From: a virus
Direction: 5' to 3' (one strand)
DNA: 41,164 nt
IMG/VR virus record: IMGVR_UViG_3300038441_000266
Coordinates: 1-41,164 of that record
Positions 31,243 to 37,974 of the stretch are shown here, in pieces. The notes beneath the pieces are model-generated. The model searched no databases. It was not told the origin of the DNA and worked only from the letters and a program-made list of their open reading frames with translations. The translations under genes and the position numbers were made by a program. The stretch's first letter is position 1, and the number at the start of each line of letters is the position of its first letter.

Positions 31243-31937
31243 CCGTCTACACCATCTACAGCAAGCCCAAGGTCGGCAAGACCACGCTGGCCCTCAAGGA
31301 GGCAGTCAAGGGCAAGACGGCTGTGCTCAGCGCTGACCAGGGCCTCATCGGTATCGACACGACCGGCATCACCGTTGAGGAGGACATGTCGGCCAAGAAC
31401 CTGAACAAGCTCATGAACCCGACCGGCTCCTTCCTGCGTAGCCACACTCGTATCGTGCTGGATACGGCAACCTCGCTGCATGCCACCATGATGTTCGACA
31501 TGAACAAGGGTGGCCCGAGCAGCCAGGCTCAGTACGGCTCGGCGAACAACGCTCTGATCGCCATCGTGCGTACCCTCCGCGACCAGAAGAGCACTCAGTC
31601 CATCATCCTGGCTCAGGAGAAGCTCATCATGCCTGGCCAGGGCCTCGGCTCCGACGGCAAGGAGGAGTGGTCCCCTGAGGACGACGAGGAGGACATGACC
31701 GTCATGACCACGGTGGACCTCAGCCCTGGAGCAGCCAGCGGACTCCTCCAGATGTCAGACCTCATCGGCAGGCTGTACATCGCGAACGTCAACGACAAGC
31801 CGGTGCGTCGGCTCTGGCTCGGGCCTAGCAGCTCGATTGTGGCTGGAGCACGTAGCAAGACGTATCACGGCAATCCCCCTTACCTCAAGCAGCCGAGCAT
31901 CGGCCGACTTGACAGCCTTCTCGGCTGGACCCGCTAG
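31239..31937 (+). CDS. RecA-like ATPase (AAA_24 / Sak4-like)
   Basis: 232 residues. Walker A SKPKVGKTT (8-16), acidic strand AVLSADQGLIGIDT, Walker B-like TRIVLDTATSLHA (about residues 69-81). The later SIILAQEKL and LWLGPSSSIVAGARSKTYHG fit Sak4-type phage recombinases, which work with a single-strand binding protein. The next gene is SSB-like, which supports this. The start is fixed by the 4-base overlap with the zinc-ribbon gene. Confidence 0.8.
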   Translation: MTVYTIYSKPKVGKTTLALKEAVKGKTAVLSADQGLIGIDTTGITVEEDMSAKNLNKLMNPTGSFLRSHTRIVLDTATSLHATMMFDMNKGGPSSQAQYGSANNALIAIVRTLRDQKSTQSIILAQEKLIMPGQGLGSDGKEEWSPEDDEEDMTVMTTVDLSPGAASGLLQMSDLIGRLYIANVNDKPVRRLWLGPSSSIVAGARSKTYHGNPPYLKQPSIGRLDSLLGWTR

Positions 31938-31970
31938 TCGAGAAACCCCAAGAAAGAAGAGAGATACATC

Positions 31971-32795
31971 ATGGCAAAATCCATTCGCCTGGACTTCTCC
32001 AAGGTCGAAGAGCGCTCGGGCTGGAACACCCGTTCCATCCCCGAGGGCATCCACAAACTCAAGGTGGAGTCGGTGCAGGTGACCGAGGCCCAGGACGGCA
32101 CGGCGATGCTCGTGTACGCACTCCGTCCGGACTCCGCGAAGTACAAGACGCGGCTCTTCCCGTTCTACTGCAAGCTCCAGCAGAACCAGCTCTGGAAGCT
32201 GCGCGACCTCTTCGTGGCAGCGGGCATCACCGTGCCCAAGAAGGCCACGAGCATCAACCCCGAGGCACCGGTCGGCAAGTTCATCGCCGGTGAGATCGAG
32301 GACGAGAGCAACGCACAGTACGCTGGACGCTCGGTCGTGCAGGGTACCTACGGTCTCGAGATCCTGGACGACGAGGACGGCACCGAGCCGGACGATGACG
32401 ACGAGGAGTACGAGGGCGACGACGAGGCCGACGAGGCCGACGACGAGGAGTACGAGGACGCTGAGGAGGACGAGGAGGACGAGGAAGAGGACCTCACGGC
32501 TCTCACGCTCGTCGAACTCCGCAAGCGTGCCAAGGGCCTCGGCCTGGACACCGACGGTGTCAAGAAGGCCGACCTCATCGACCTCATCCTGGAGGAGGAG
32601 TCGGCCGAGGAGGGCGACGACGAGGACGAAGACCTCGACGACGATGACGACCTGGAGGACGAGGACCTGGAGGACGAGGACTTCGACGACGAGGACGAGG
32701 AGGAGGAGCCTGCTCCTGCCCCGAAGCGTCGCGCGGCTGCGAAGCCTGCTCCCAAGGCAGCGGCACCGGCTCGTCGTGTGGTCAAGCGTCGCTGA
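31971..32795 (+). CDS. SSB-like (DUF669-like) protein with acidic tail containing a SAP motif
   Basis: 274 residues. Residues 1-125 look like the phage single-strand DNA-binding proteins that follow Sak4-like ATPases: IRLDFSKVEERSGWNTRSIP, VYALRPDSAKYKTRLFPFYC, GKFIAGEIEDESNAQYAGRS. From ~135 it becomes extremely acidic. The acidic tract is interrupted at ~173-210 by LTLVELRKRAKGLGLDTDGV followed by KKADLIDLILEEE, a SAP helix-turn-helix. The very end is basic (KRRAAAKPAPKAAAPARRV). An acidic SSB tail normally recruits partners; a SAP motif in it is unusual. GAC/GAG repeats and CGT codons imply high expression. Confidence 0.75.
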   Translation: MAKSIRLDFSKVEERSGWNTRSIPEGIHKLKVESVQVTEAQDGTAMLVYALRPDSAKYKTRLFPFYCKLQQNQLWKLRDLFVAAGITVPKKATSINPEAPVGKFIAGEIEDESNAQYAGRSVVQGTYGLEILDDEDGTEPDDDDEEYEGDDEADEADDEEYEDAEEDEEDEEEDLTALTLVELRKRAKGLGLDTDGVKKADLIDLILEEESAEEGDDEDEDLDDDDDLEDEDLEDEDFDDEDEEEEPAPAPKRRAAAKPAPKAAAPARRVVKRR

Positions 32796-32801
32796 CCAAG
32801 C

Positions 32802-33095
32802 ATGGACGAGGCTGAGGTAGTCCGGCGCATGCTGGACCGGCTCAACCGAGTGGATGGAGTCTACGCACTACGGACTCACGGGGGTTCCTTTCAGCAGAAG
32901 GGAACCCCCGACATTCTCGGTTGTGCACATGGCAGGTTCTTCGCCATCGAGGCTAAGCGCTCGGCACGAGAGAAGCCGAGCAGCGCACAGCAGTACAATC
33001 TCAAGAAGTTCCGTGAGGCTGGTGGAGTTACCTTCACCAGCCACGACCCCAAGGTTCGGGAAGTACTAGAGTGGATATCAACCCTCTCGATCTGA
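32802..33095 (+). CDS. VRR-NUC domain nuclease
   Basis: 97 residues, a full single-domain VRR-NUC protein. RRMLDRLNRVDGVYALRTHG, then KGTPDILGCAHGRFFAIEAK, giving the D...E-x-K active site (Asp at PDIL, then IEAK), then AQQYNLKKFREAGG. Such proteins act on branched DNA (resolvase-like) in phage replication modules. Six bases after the SSB gene stop; overlaps the primase-helicase start by 25 bases. Confidence 0.85.
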   Translation: MDEAEVVRRMLDRLNRVDGVYALRTHGGSFQQKGTPDILGCAHGRFFAIEAKRSAREKPSSAQQYNLKKFREAGGVTFTSHDPKVREVLEWISTLSI

Positions 33096-34726
33096 TGCAG
33101 GCAGTCTGGCGGCACTCAGGGCAGCGAGGCTACGTCTGGGTTCCGCACATCTACAAGATCGGAGTCAAGGACGAGGAGAAGTTCCGAGAGGGCAAGCCCC
33201 TGGCTGCTCGGAGGCCCGAGTTCCCCGAGCTGAGGGACAGCGTCGACTGGTACTGGACACCGGCTGTGAGCAGCAGTGACAGCCGGAAGGCCAAGCAGTA
33301 CCCTGCCCAGAAGGCTGTCTGGGTCGACTGCGACGAGAGCTACGACGACAAGCTCCTGCTCAGCCTGAAGCCCTCGTACCTCTGGGAGACCAGCCCTGGC
33401 CACAAGCAGGCCATCTGGCTCCTCAGGGAGGAGATCGCCAGGAGTGAGTTCCATCGGGATGGCTTCATCGGCATGCTCACGCAGGCCCTCGGAGGCGACA
33501 AGTCTGGCGTCGACGTAGGCCAGCTCCTCCGAGTCCCCGGCTCCTGGCACCACAAGCGAGAGGCGTTCCAGGGCCGGATCATCAGCAGCTCGGGGCAGGT
33601 CTGGACGAGGAGTCAGCTCCTGGCTCGTGTGGCCAAGGGTCTCGGCTTCTCGCCTGCCCTGGCCTCCGAGCTGTCAGCGGCCGACCCCTATGGTGATCGC
33701 TCCAAGCTCCTCTGGAAGTTCGCCAGGAGCGCTGCGGAACTCGGCCTGGCTCAGGACCTCACGTTCAAGCTCATCAAGGCCACGGCATGGAACAAGTGGA
33801 AGGACGAGCCTGAGCGTCTCAAGGAGGACATAGCACGAGCCTACGAGCAGCAACCCTCCGAACCTGCCAAGGTCGCAGAGCGGCAGCAGGAGATCGAGCA
33901 GGTAGACCACGAGGACGAGCCTGTCGGACCGTGGGAACTCGAGACGGTAGCCTCCTTCGCCGAGGTCATGCGCAAGCCCATCTCGTGGATCTTGCCTGGC
34001 ATCATACCCGAGGGAGGCTGCGGACTCATCGTGGCTCCTCCGAAGGTGGGCAAGACTCGTATCGCGATGGAAATGGCTCTGGGCCTGGCTACCGGCAAGC
34101 GTCCTCTCGGCATCGCCGTCCGCAGGCCTCAGCCGGTCGGCTTCTTCTCGCTGGAGGACGGTGAGAGGCTCTTCGCCGAGCGCTTGAGCAGCGGCATGAA
34201 CAACGGTCGCTCGAAGTATCACTGGGATGGCCACATCAGGTCCGAGGGTAAACAGCTCGTCTGGGAACCGGCTCAGCCCCTCAGCCTGCTGACGCACTTC
34301 TCTCCGGTGGACCTCAGTGAGGGCAACGACATGCAGCGCTTGTACGAGACCATCGAGCAGTACGGTCTCAGGCTCGTGGTGCTCGACACTCTCAGCATGG
34401 CCATCGGCAAGGCCAACGTCAGCGACCAGAAGGACATGTACGCCATCCTCAAGCCGCTCAAGCTCATCGCGCAGAACACCGGCTGTGCCATCATGTTCAT
34501 CCACCACACTCGCAAGCGAGTCTTCGAGAAGGGTGAGACGGTACAGGAGTCCATCCTGGGAGCGACAGCCCTCCATGGCTGGTCAGACTTCATCATGAGC
34601 CTCGCTGCTCCCTCCGAGGACGGCGACCTCCTCAGGCTCGGTGTGCAGACCAAGCGAGGAGGAGGCCAGCACTACATCGACAGCCAGCTCAGGATCATCA
34701 AGAGGCCTCCGATAGAAGAGGTTTGA
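33071..34726 (+). CDS. Primase-helicase: RepB-like primase domain plus RepA-like ATPase
   Basis: 551 residues from GTG 33071. The N-terminal ~200 residues resemble archaeo-eukaryotic-type replication primases: AVWVDCDESYDD (metal acidic pair), YLWETSPGHKQAIWLL, DVGQLLRVPGSWHHKR. A linker with acidic coil follows. The C-terminal ~260 residues are a RecA-fold, RepA-like helicase: APPKVGKTRIAMEMALGLA (Walker A ~320), FFSLEDGERLFAERL, LRLVVLDTLSMA (Walker B), AIMFIHHTRK. Serves as replicative primase and helicase in place of DnaB/DnaG. Confidence 0.8.
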   Translation: MDINPLDLMQAVWRHSGQRGYVWVPHIYKIGVKDEEKFREGKPLAARRPEFPELRDSVDWYWTPAVSSSDSRKAKQYPAQKAVWVDCDESYDDKLLLSLKPSYLWETSPGHKQAIWLLREEIARSEFHRDGFIGMLTQALGGDKSGVDVGQLLRVPGSWHHKREAFQGRIISSSGQVWTRSQLLARVAKGLGFSPALASELSAADPYGDRSKLLWKFARSAAELGLAQDLTFKLIKATAWNKWKDEPERLKEDIARAYEQQPSEPAKVAERQQEIEQVDHEDEPVGPWELETVASFAEVMRKPISWILPGIIPEGGCGLIVAPPKVGKTRIAMEMALGLATGKRPLGIAVRRPQPVGFFSLEDGERLFAERLSSGMNNGRSKYHWDGHIRSEGKQLVWEPAQPLSLLTHFSPVDLSEGNDMQRLYETIEQYGLRLVVLDTLSMAIGKANVSDQKDMYAILKPLKLIAQNTGCAIMFIHHTRKRVFEKGETVQESILGATALHGWSDFIMSLAAPSEDGDLLRLGVQTKRGGGQHYIDSQLRIIKRPPIEEV

Positions 34727-34751
34727 GAGTACCTCGAACATGTGCAACAAT
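34723..34751 (+). promoter_or_regulatory. Promoter TTGAGA-17-AACAAT, leaderless
   Basis: TTGAGA (34723-34728) contains the TGA stop of the primase-helicase, 17 bases ending TGTGC, AACAAT (34746-34751), then 6 bases and ATG 34758. Confidence 0.75.
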
Positions 34752-34757
34752 CAACTC

Positions 34758-35018
34758 ATGAACAAGCGTATCACCTTCGAGCAGGTCATCAACACCGCTT
34801 TCGGCGAGTCCACCATCGTCCGCACCGGCACCATCATCGGCGAGTCCGAGGTTGGCATGCTTCGGGTCGAGTGGGACCAGGACAGCCTCGGCAAGTTCGG
34901 ATGGGTCAAGCCTGGCTCGTTCCAGGAGGCTCCTGTCACCGACCACACTGAGGCCATCATCGCCTCGGTCAAGAAGGCTCGTGGCAACCGTCCCTTCATC
35001 GTCGCAGTAGCCAAGTAA
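34758..35018 (+). CDS. Small protein from a leaderless promoter, unknown
   Basis: 86 residues. The start is ATG 34758, 6 bases after the -10 box; an upstream in-frame GTG (34740) lies inside the promoter. Beta-rich: ESTIVRTGTIIGESEVGMLR then VEWDQDSLGKFGWVKPG, reminiscent of small SH3-like or Tudor-like barrels. A related pattern (RVEWDIWPSK) appears in the 37104 gene. CGT/CGC codons. Function unknown. Confidence 0.75.
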   Translation: MNKRITFEQVINTAFGESTIVRTGTIIGESEVGMLRVEWDQDSLGKFGWVKPGSFQEAPVTDHTEAIIASVKKARGNRPFIVAVAK

Positions 35019-35029
35019 GGACACCTCTC

Positions 35030-35272
35030 ATGGACACTCTCACCTCAGCTCAGGCCAAGATGCTTGAGACCATCGACAGCATCGTCGTCCGCCGCTCCTA
35101 CGGCCGTGATGGACAGCCCCTCTGGCTGTTCGACGGTCGCCGGGCGACCGCTGGAGAGGCCCGAGTCATCACCTCGCTCCAGACCAAGAAGCTCGTCAAG
35201 GTTGTGAGCCAGCAGGTTCACATCGCAGGCTGGAACGGCACCAAGGCCGTCGGCCGTCTCGTCAGGAAGTAG
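35030..35272 (+). CDS. Small unknown protein, possibly winged-helix-like
   Basis: 80 residues; TAAGGA lies about 8 bases before the ATG. SAQAKMLETIDSIVVRRSYG, FDGRRATAGEARVITSLQTK and KLVKVVSQQVHIAGWNGTK follow a helix-helix-strand plan like small winged-helix proteins, but this is a weak guess. In the operon of the leaderless 34758 gene and the methyltransferase. Confidence 0.65.
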   Translation: MDTLTSAQAKMLETIDSIVVRRSYGRDGQPLWLFDGRRATAGEARVITSLQTKKLVKVVSQQVHIAGWNGTKAVGRLVRK

Positions 35273-35281
35273 GCCACACTC

Positions 35282-35890
35282 ATGCGCATTCTCAACGGAC
35301 ACGCGGGCATCGGCGGCAACCGAGCACTCTGGGGCAGCGAGCACGAGATCGTCGCTGTCGAGCTGGATCCCGCCATTGCTGCGGTCTACCAGGAGCTGTA
35401 CCCCGATGACACCGTCGTGGTCGCGGACGTGAACGAGTACATGCTCGATCACTACTCCGAGTTCGACATGATCTGGCTGAGCCCTCCCTGCCCGACGCAC
35501 GGTCAGTACCGGTACAACGTCGGTGTGCGAGGCAAGGGCTTCCGCCCGGCGATCCCCGACATGACCGGCTTGTACGGTGCCATCGTGTTCCTGGAGAGCC
35601 ACTTCGAAGGCCTCTGGGCTGTCGAGAACGTGAAGCCCTACTACGAGCCGCTCATCCAGCCTACGGTGATCCTCCAGCGACACCTGGTCTGGGCCAACTT
35701 TGACATTGCTCCCAAGGCCTTCGCTCCCAAGCAGGTCCGCTCGAAGAACAAGATCAGCGACTACGACGACCTAGGCGTGGACCTCACTGGCACCAAGATC
35801 AGCAACAAGCGACAGGTCCTGCGTAACGCAGTGGACCCCGAGCTGGGACTTCACGTGCTCCTCGCTGCTCTGGACGAGTTCTCGAAGTAG
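35282..35890 (+). CDS. C5-cytosine DNA methyltransferase, short form
   Basis: 202 residues; nearly all key C5 motifs are present. Motif I LNGHAGIGGN (4-13), motif II VELDP (26-30), motif IV SPPCPTHGQ with Cys70, motif VI ENV (115-117), and the motif X-like NKRQVLRNAVDPELG (175-189). The target recognition part between VIII and IX is very short, as in some phage enzymes; specificity cannot be read. Transfers methyl from SAM to cytosine C5 in DNA. ATG is 10 bases after the previous stop. Its presence with a predicted hydroxymethyl-dCMP pathway is puzzling. Confidence 0.9.
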   Translation: MRILNGHAGIGGNRALWGSEHEIVAVELDPAIAAVYQELYPDDTVVVADVNEYMLDHYSEFDMIWLSPPCPTHGQYRYNVGVRGKGFRPAIPDMTGLYGAIVFLESHFEGLWAVENVKPYYEPLIQPTVILQRHLVWANFDIAPKAFAPKQVRSKNKISDYDDLGVDLTGTKISNKRQVLRNAVDPELGLHVLLAALDEFSK

Positions 35891-35893
35891 GGT

Positions 35894-35922
35894 TTGCGCT
35901 CTCGATCGAGGTGTGCAACAAT
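35894..35922 (+). promoter_or_regulatory. Promoter TTGCGC-17-AACAAT, leaderless
   Basis: TTGCGC (35894-35899), 17 bases ending TGTGC, AACAAT (35917-35922), 6 bases, ATG 35929. Three bases after the methyltransferase stop. Confidence 0.85.
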
Positions 35923-35928
35923 CTACTC

Positions 35929-36765
35929 ATGAGCACATTCAACAACCTCCACACCAACCTCGTCGAGCACGAGGGCTTCTTCTTCGTCGAGTACAACGGC
36001 AGCTACTTCAAGGGATGCCGTCGTTGTGGTGGCACCGGTCACTACAGCTTCGACGGCATGTCGAGCGACTGCTACCTGTGCGGGAACACTCCTGCGAAGC
36101 TCGGTGAGCCGCTCGACTCCCTCGAAGCCGCTCAGAAGTGGTGCCACGAGCGTGCCGTCCGCCGCGCACAGGCCGACCGCAAGCGTGAGGCCAAGCGTCA
36201 GGTTGAGGTGCAGGCCCTGGCCGACAAGGTCGCCAGCCTCCCCGAGGAAGTGCGCACCTTCCTCCTCGGCATCAGCCTGGAGGAGTTCGCCACCGAGGAG
36301 GACTACTACAACGGCATCAAGAACCCTGGCTACGAGCGTAGCTCCTTCCTCCGGGCGATGGCTGAGCACGTCCAGTTCGTCAGCATGGCTCGCAAGCCCT
36401 TCACCGCGAACATGCTCACGGCTGTCCAGAACGAGATCGCCAAGCGTGCCACCAAGCAGGCCGAGGCCGAGCTTACCCCGGCTCCCTCCGGTCGTGTGGC
36501 TGTGACCGGTGAGATCGTCTCCGCCAAGATCGTCGAGGGCGACTACGGCACTAGCTACAAGGCACTCGTCAAGGCCGACGAGGGCTTCAAGGTCTGGGTC
36601 AGCATCCCCTCCGCTCTCATGACCACCATCTGGGAGACCGAGTACAGCGACCTCATCGAGGAGCTGAAGGGTCGCCGTATCACCTTCACCGCCACACTTG
36701 AGCCGAGCCGCGACGACGTTGCCTTCGCCTTCGGGAGCCGTCCTGCCAAGGGAGCCTGGCTGTGA
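35929..36765 (+). CDS. Zinc-finger protein with OB-like C terminus, unknown
   Basis: 278 residues; ATG 35929 is leaderless (6 bases after AACAAT), and an in-frame GTG at 35911 lies in the promoter. Residues ~28-55 hold CRRCGGTGHYSFDGMSSDCY then LCG, a DnaJ-type four-cysteine zinc knuckle. A basic helix (RAQADRKREAKRQVEV), a helical middle, and a C-terminal ~95 residues with strands VTGEIVSAKIVEGDYGTSYK and RRITFTATLEPSRDDVAFAF that look like a small OB fold. Similar proteins recur in actinophages. Likely binds nucleic acid. CGT/CGC codons. Confidence 0.8.
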   Translation: MSTFNNLHTNLVEHEGFFFVEYNGSYFKGCRRCGGTGHYSFDGMSSDCYLCGNTPAKLGEPLDSLEAAQKWCHERAVRRAQADRKREAKRQVEVQALADKVASLPEEVRTFLLGISLEEFATEEDYYNGIKNPGYERSSFLRAMAEHVQFVSMARKPFTANMLTAVQNEIAKRATKQAEAELTPAPSGRVAVTGEIVSAKIVEGDYGTSYKALVKADEGFKVWVSIPSALMTTIWETEYSDLIEELKGRRITFTATLEPSRDDVAFAFGSRPAKGAWL

Positions 36766-36920
36766 GCGTGACCCTAGCTCAACTCGCCAAGATGACCCCT
36801 GAGGAGCAGCAGAGACGCCTCAGGGGCATCGACGAGCCGACTCGGCTCAAGCTCCTGGTGAGCGCTGCTCAGGTCCTGGCATCAATTTCGAATGAGGGCT
36901 TGCGCTCCTCCCAGAAGTGA
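36762..36920 (+). CDS. Small helical protein
   Basis: 52 residues from GTG 36762, overlapping the previous stop by 4 bases (GTGA). TLAQLAKMTPEEQQRRLRGI and TRLKLLVSAAQVLASIS are helical. The last codons (GLRSSQK) are written over the -35 box and spacer of the next promoter. The overlap is the main support. Confidence 0.65.
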   Translation: MSVTLAQLAKMTPEEQQRRLRGIDEPTRLKLLVSAAQVLASISNEGLRSSQK

Positions 36921-36928
36921 GCAACAAT
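36900..36928 (+). promoter_or_regulatory. Promoter TTGCGC-17-AACAAT, leaderless
   Basis: TTGCGC (36900-36905), 17 bases ending GAAGTGAGC, AACAAT (36923-36928), 6 bases, ATG 36935. The spacer end is identical to that at 21191. Confidence 0.85.
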
Positions 36929-36934
36929 CTACTT

Positions 36935-37093
36935 ATGCACATCATCGTAGGTTACTGCAAGGGCGAAGCGTTCGTCGAGGGCCACACCACCAGCCGTGCC
37001 AAGGCCGACAAGTGGATCGAGACGTACCCGAACGGCAAGAACAACGAGTACGACTACGTTGAGCGTCAGACCTCCCACAACCTGAGCATCTAA
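36935..37093 (+). CDS. Small protein from a leaderless promoter, unknown
   Basis: 52 residues, MHIIVGYCKGEAFVEGHTTS, then ADKWIETYPNGKNNEYDYVE. ATG is 6 bases after the -10 box. No domain known; it could be a compact alpha/beta fold. Followed after 10 bases by another small gene, so this is the first gene of a three-gene mini-operon. Confidence 0.75.
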   Translation: MHIIVGYCKGEAFVEGHTTSRAKADKWIETYPNGKNNEYDYVERQTSHNLSI

Positions 37094-37103
37094 GGAGCAC
37101 ATC

Positions 37104-37286
37104 ATGGCCACCACACTCACCACCGACAGCCGAGTCCTTCACCACCGCTTCGCCTGCCTCGGTACCGTCAAGCAGGTTTCCACCGTCGATGGAGCACTCC
37201 GAGTCGAGTGGGACATCTGGCCCTCGAAGACCGATCAGTGGTACACCGCCGAAGAGCTGATCGACGTTACCGGAGAGGGAGTCTGA
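37104..37286 (+). CDS. Small protein, SH3-like pattern, unknown
   Basis: 60 residues. TAAGGAG, which includes the previous stop, lies 7 bases before the ATG. CLGTVKQVSTVDGALRVEWD then WYTAEELIDVTG reads as a short five-strand barrel ending in a helix, like the SH3-fold proteins of ribosomal or KOW type. Related in pattern to the 34758 product. Confidence 0.7.
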   Translation: MATTLTTDSRVLHHRFACLGTVKQVSTVDGALRVEWDIWPSKTDQWYTAEELIDVTGEGV

Positions 37287-37288
37287 GC

Positions 37289-37477
37289 ATGGCTCGTGCA
37301 ACCTTCCGCCAAGTCAAGGCCGAGGACCTGGAGGCAGGCATGGTCCTGATCGACCCCGAGGGAGCCGAGTCCACGGTCTACAACATTCGCCGGATCGACC
37401 ACCAGCGAGGTCGCCTCACGACCGGCTCGGGTGTGGCCATCGTCCAGCTCGACACGCTCTTCCCAGTCAAGCAGTAA
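37289..37477 (+). CDS. Small protein, last rightward gene
   Basis: 62 residues from ATG 37289, two bases after the previous stop, with GGAGAGGGAG upstream. FRQVKAEDLEAGMVLIDPEG then RGRLTTGSGVAIVQLDTLFP; the LEAGM and VQLDTLFPV pieces recall small beta-barrel phage proteins that also fall in this class. Unknown function. Ends just before the bidirectional terminator. Confidence 0.7.
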   Translation: MARATFRQVKAEDLEAGMVLIDPEGAESTVYNIRRIDHQRGRLTTGSGVAIVQLDTLFPVKQ

Positions 37478-37494
37478 CGAGCCAGGCACAGCAG

Positions 37495-37523
37495 AGGACC
37501 CCCAGCGTCGCTGAGGGTCCTTT
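37495..37523. terminator. Terminator at the convergence of early and late units
   Basis: AGGACCC (37495-37501) pairs with GGGTCCT (37515-37521), with an inner CAGC-GTC-GCTG stem, followed by TT. It serves the rightward unit and, read the other way, ends the leftward lysis genes. Bases 37524-37630 hold no gene that I can support. Confidence 0.7.
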
Positions 37524-37630
37524 GCTATGAGTGTGGTAAGGCCTACCGTGCTGGCGACCAGGGCAAGGAGCAGGCCACGAAAGCCACCGACTCCTGTGCC
37601 GAGGCTGCCCCGGTACGCGGGGACTCCGGC

Positions 37631-37969
37631 TCAGGCAGGGTTGCCATCGCCCTTGTCCGTCACGAGAACGCTCTGGGCCTTGTCGGCTACCTCGGTCGGC
37701 TTCCACAGGCCGAAGTGGAGGCCTACGGCAATCAGGAACGAGCCGAGAGCCAGCACAAGAGCTGTACCGAGGTCGAACGGCACTCCCTGAGCGATGGCGT
37801 TCCCCAGCTCGGTCAGCAGACCGGTAGCGGAGGCCAGCGCTGCCAGCAGCACAGCCTTCAACCCTCCCGAGGTGACGCGCGTGGTGACGAGCCCCACGAG
37901 CAGGGGCAGGATGGTTGATACGAGCATGCCGATGATGACGGCAAGCGGAACGTTGAACTGGATTTCCAT
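37631..37969 (-). CDS. Putative holin, three membrane helices
   Basis: 112 residues from ATG 37969, with AAGGAG 8 bases upstream; in-frame codons further up overlap the next gene and have no site. Three hydrophobic segments: VPLAVIIGMLVSTILPLLVG, AVLLAALASATGLLTEL (weaker), and LGTALVLALGSFLIAVGLHF, then a charged C terminus. Size, charge and the place at the end of the lysis cassette fit a holin that opens the membrane for the endolysin. Could be swapped in role with the 37975 gene. Confidence 0.65.
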   Translation of the reverse strand: MEIQFNVPLAVIIGMLVSTILPLLVGLVTTRVTSGGLKAVLLAALASATGLLTELGNAIAQGVPFDLGTALVLALGSFLIAVGLHFGLWKPTEVADKAQSVLVTDKGDGNPA

Positions 37970-37974
37970 GGAGG

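Noticed and set aside
32380-32720. GAC/GAG-rich tract as a microsatellite or assembly artefact
   Set aside because: It stays in frame, mixes GAC, GAG, GAT and GAA and is broken by a SAP motif, so it is a coded acidic domain.
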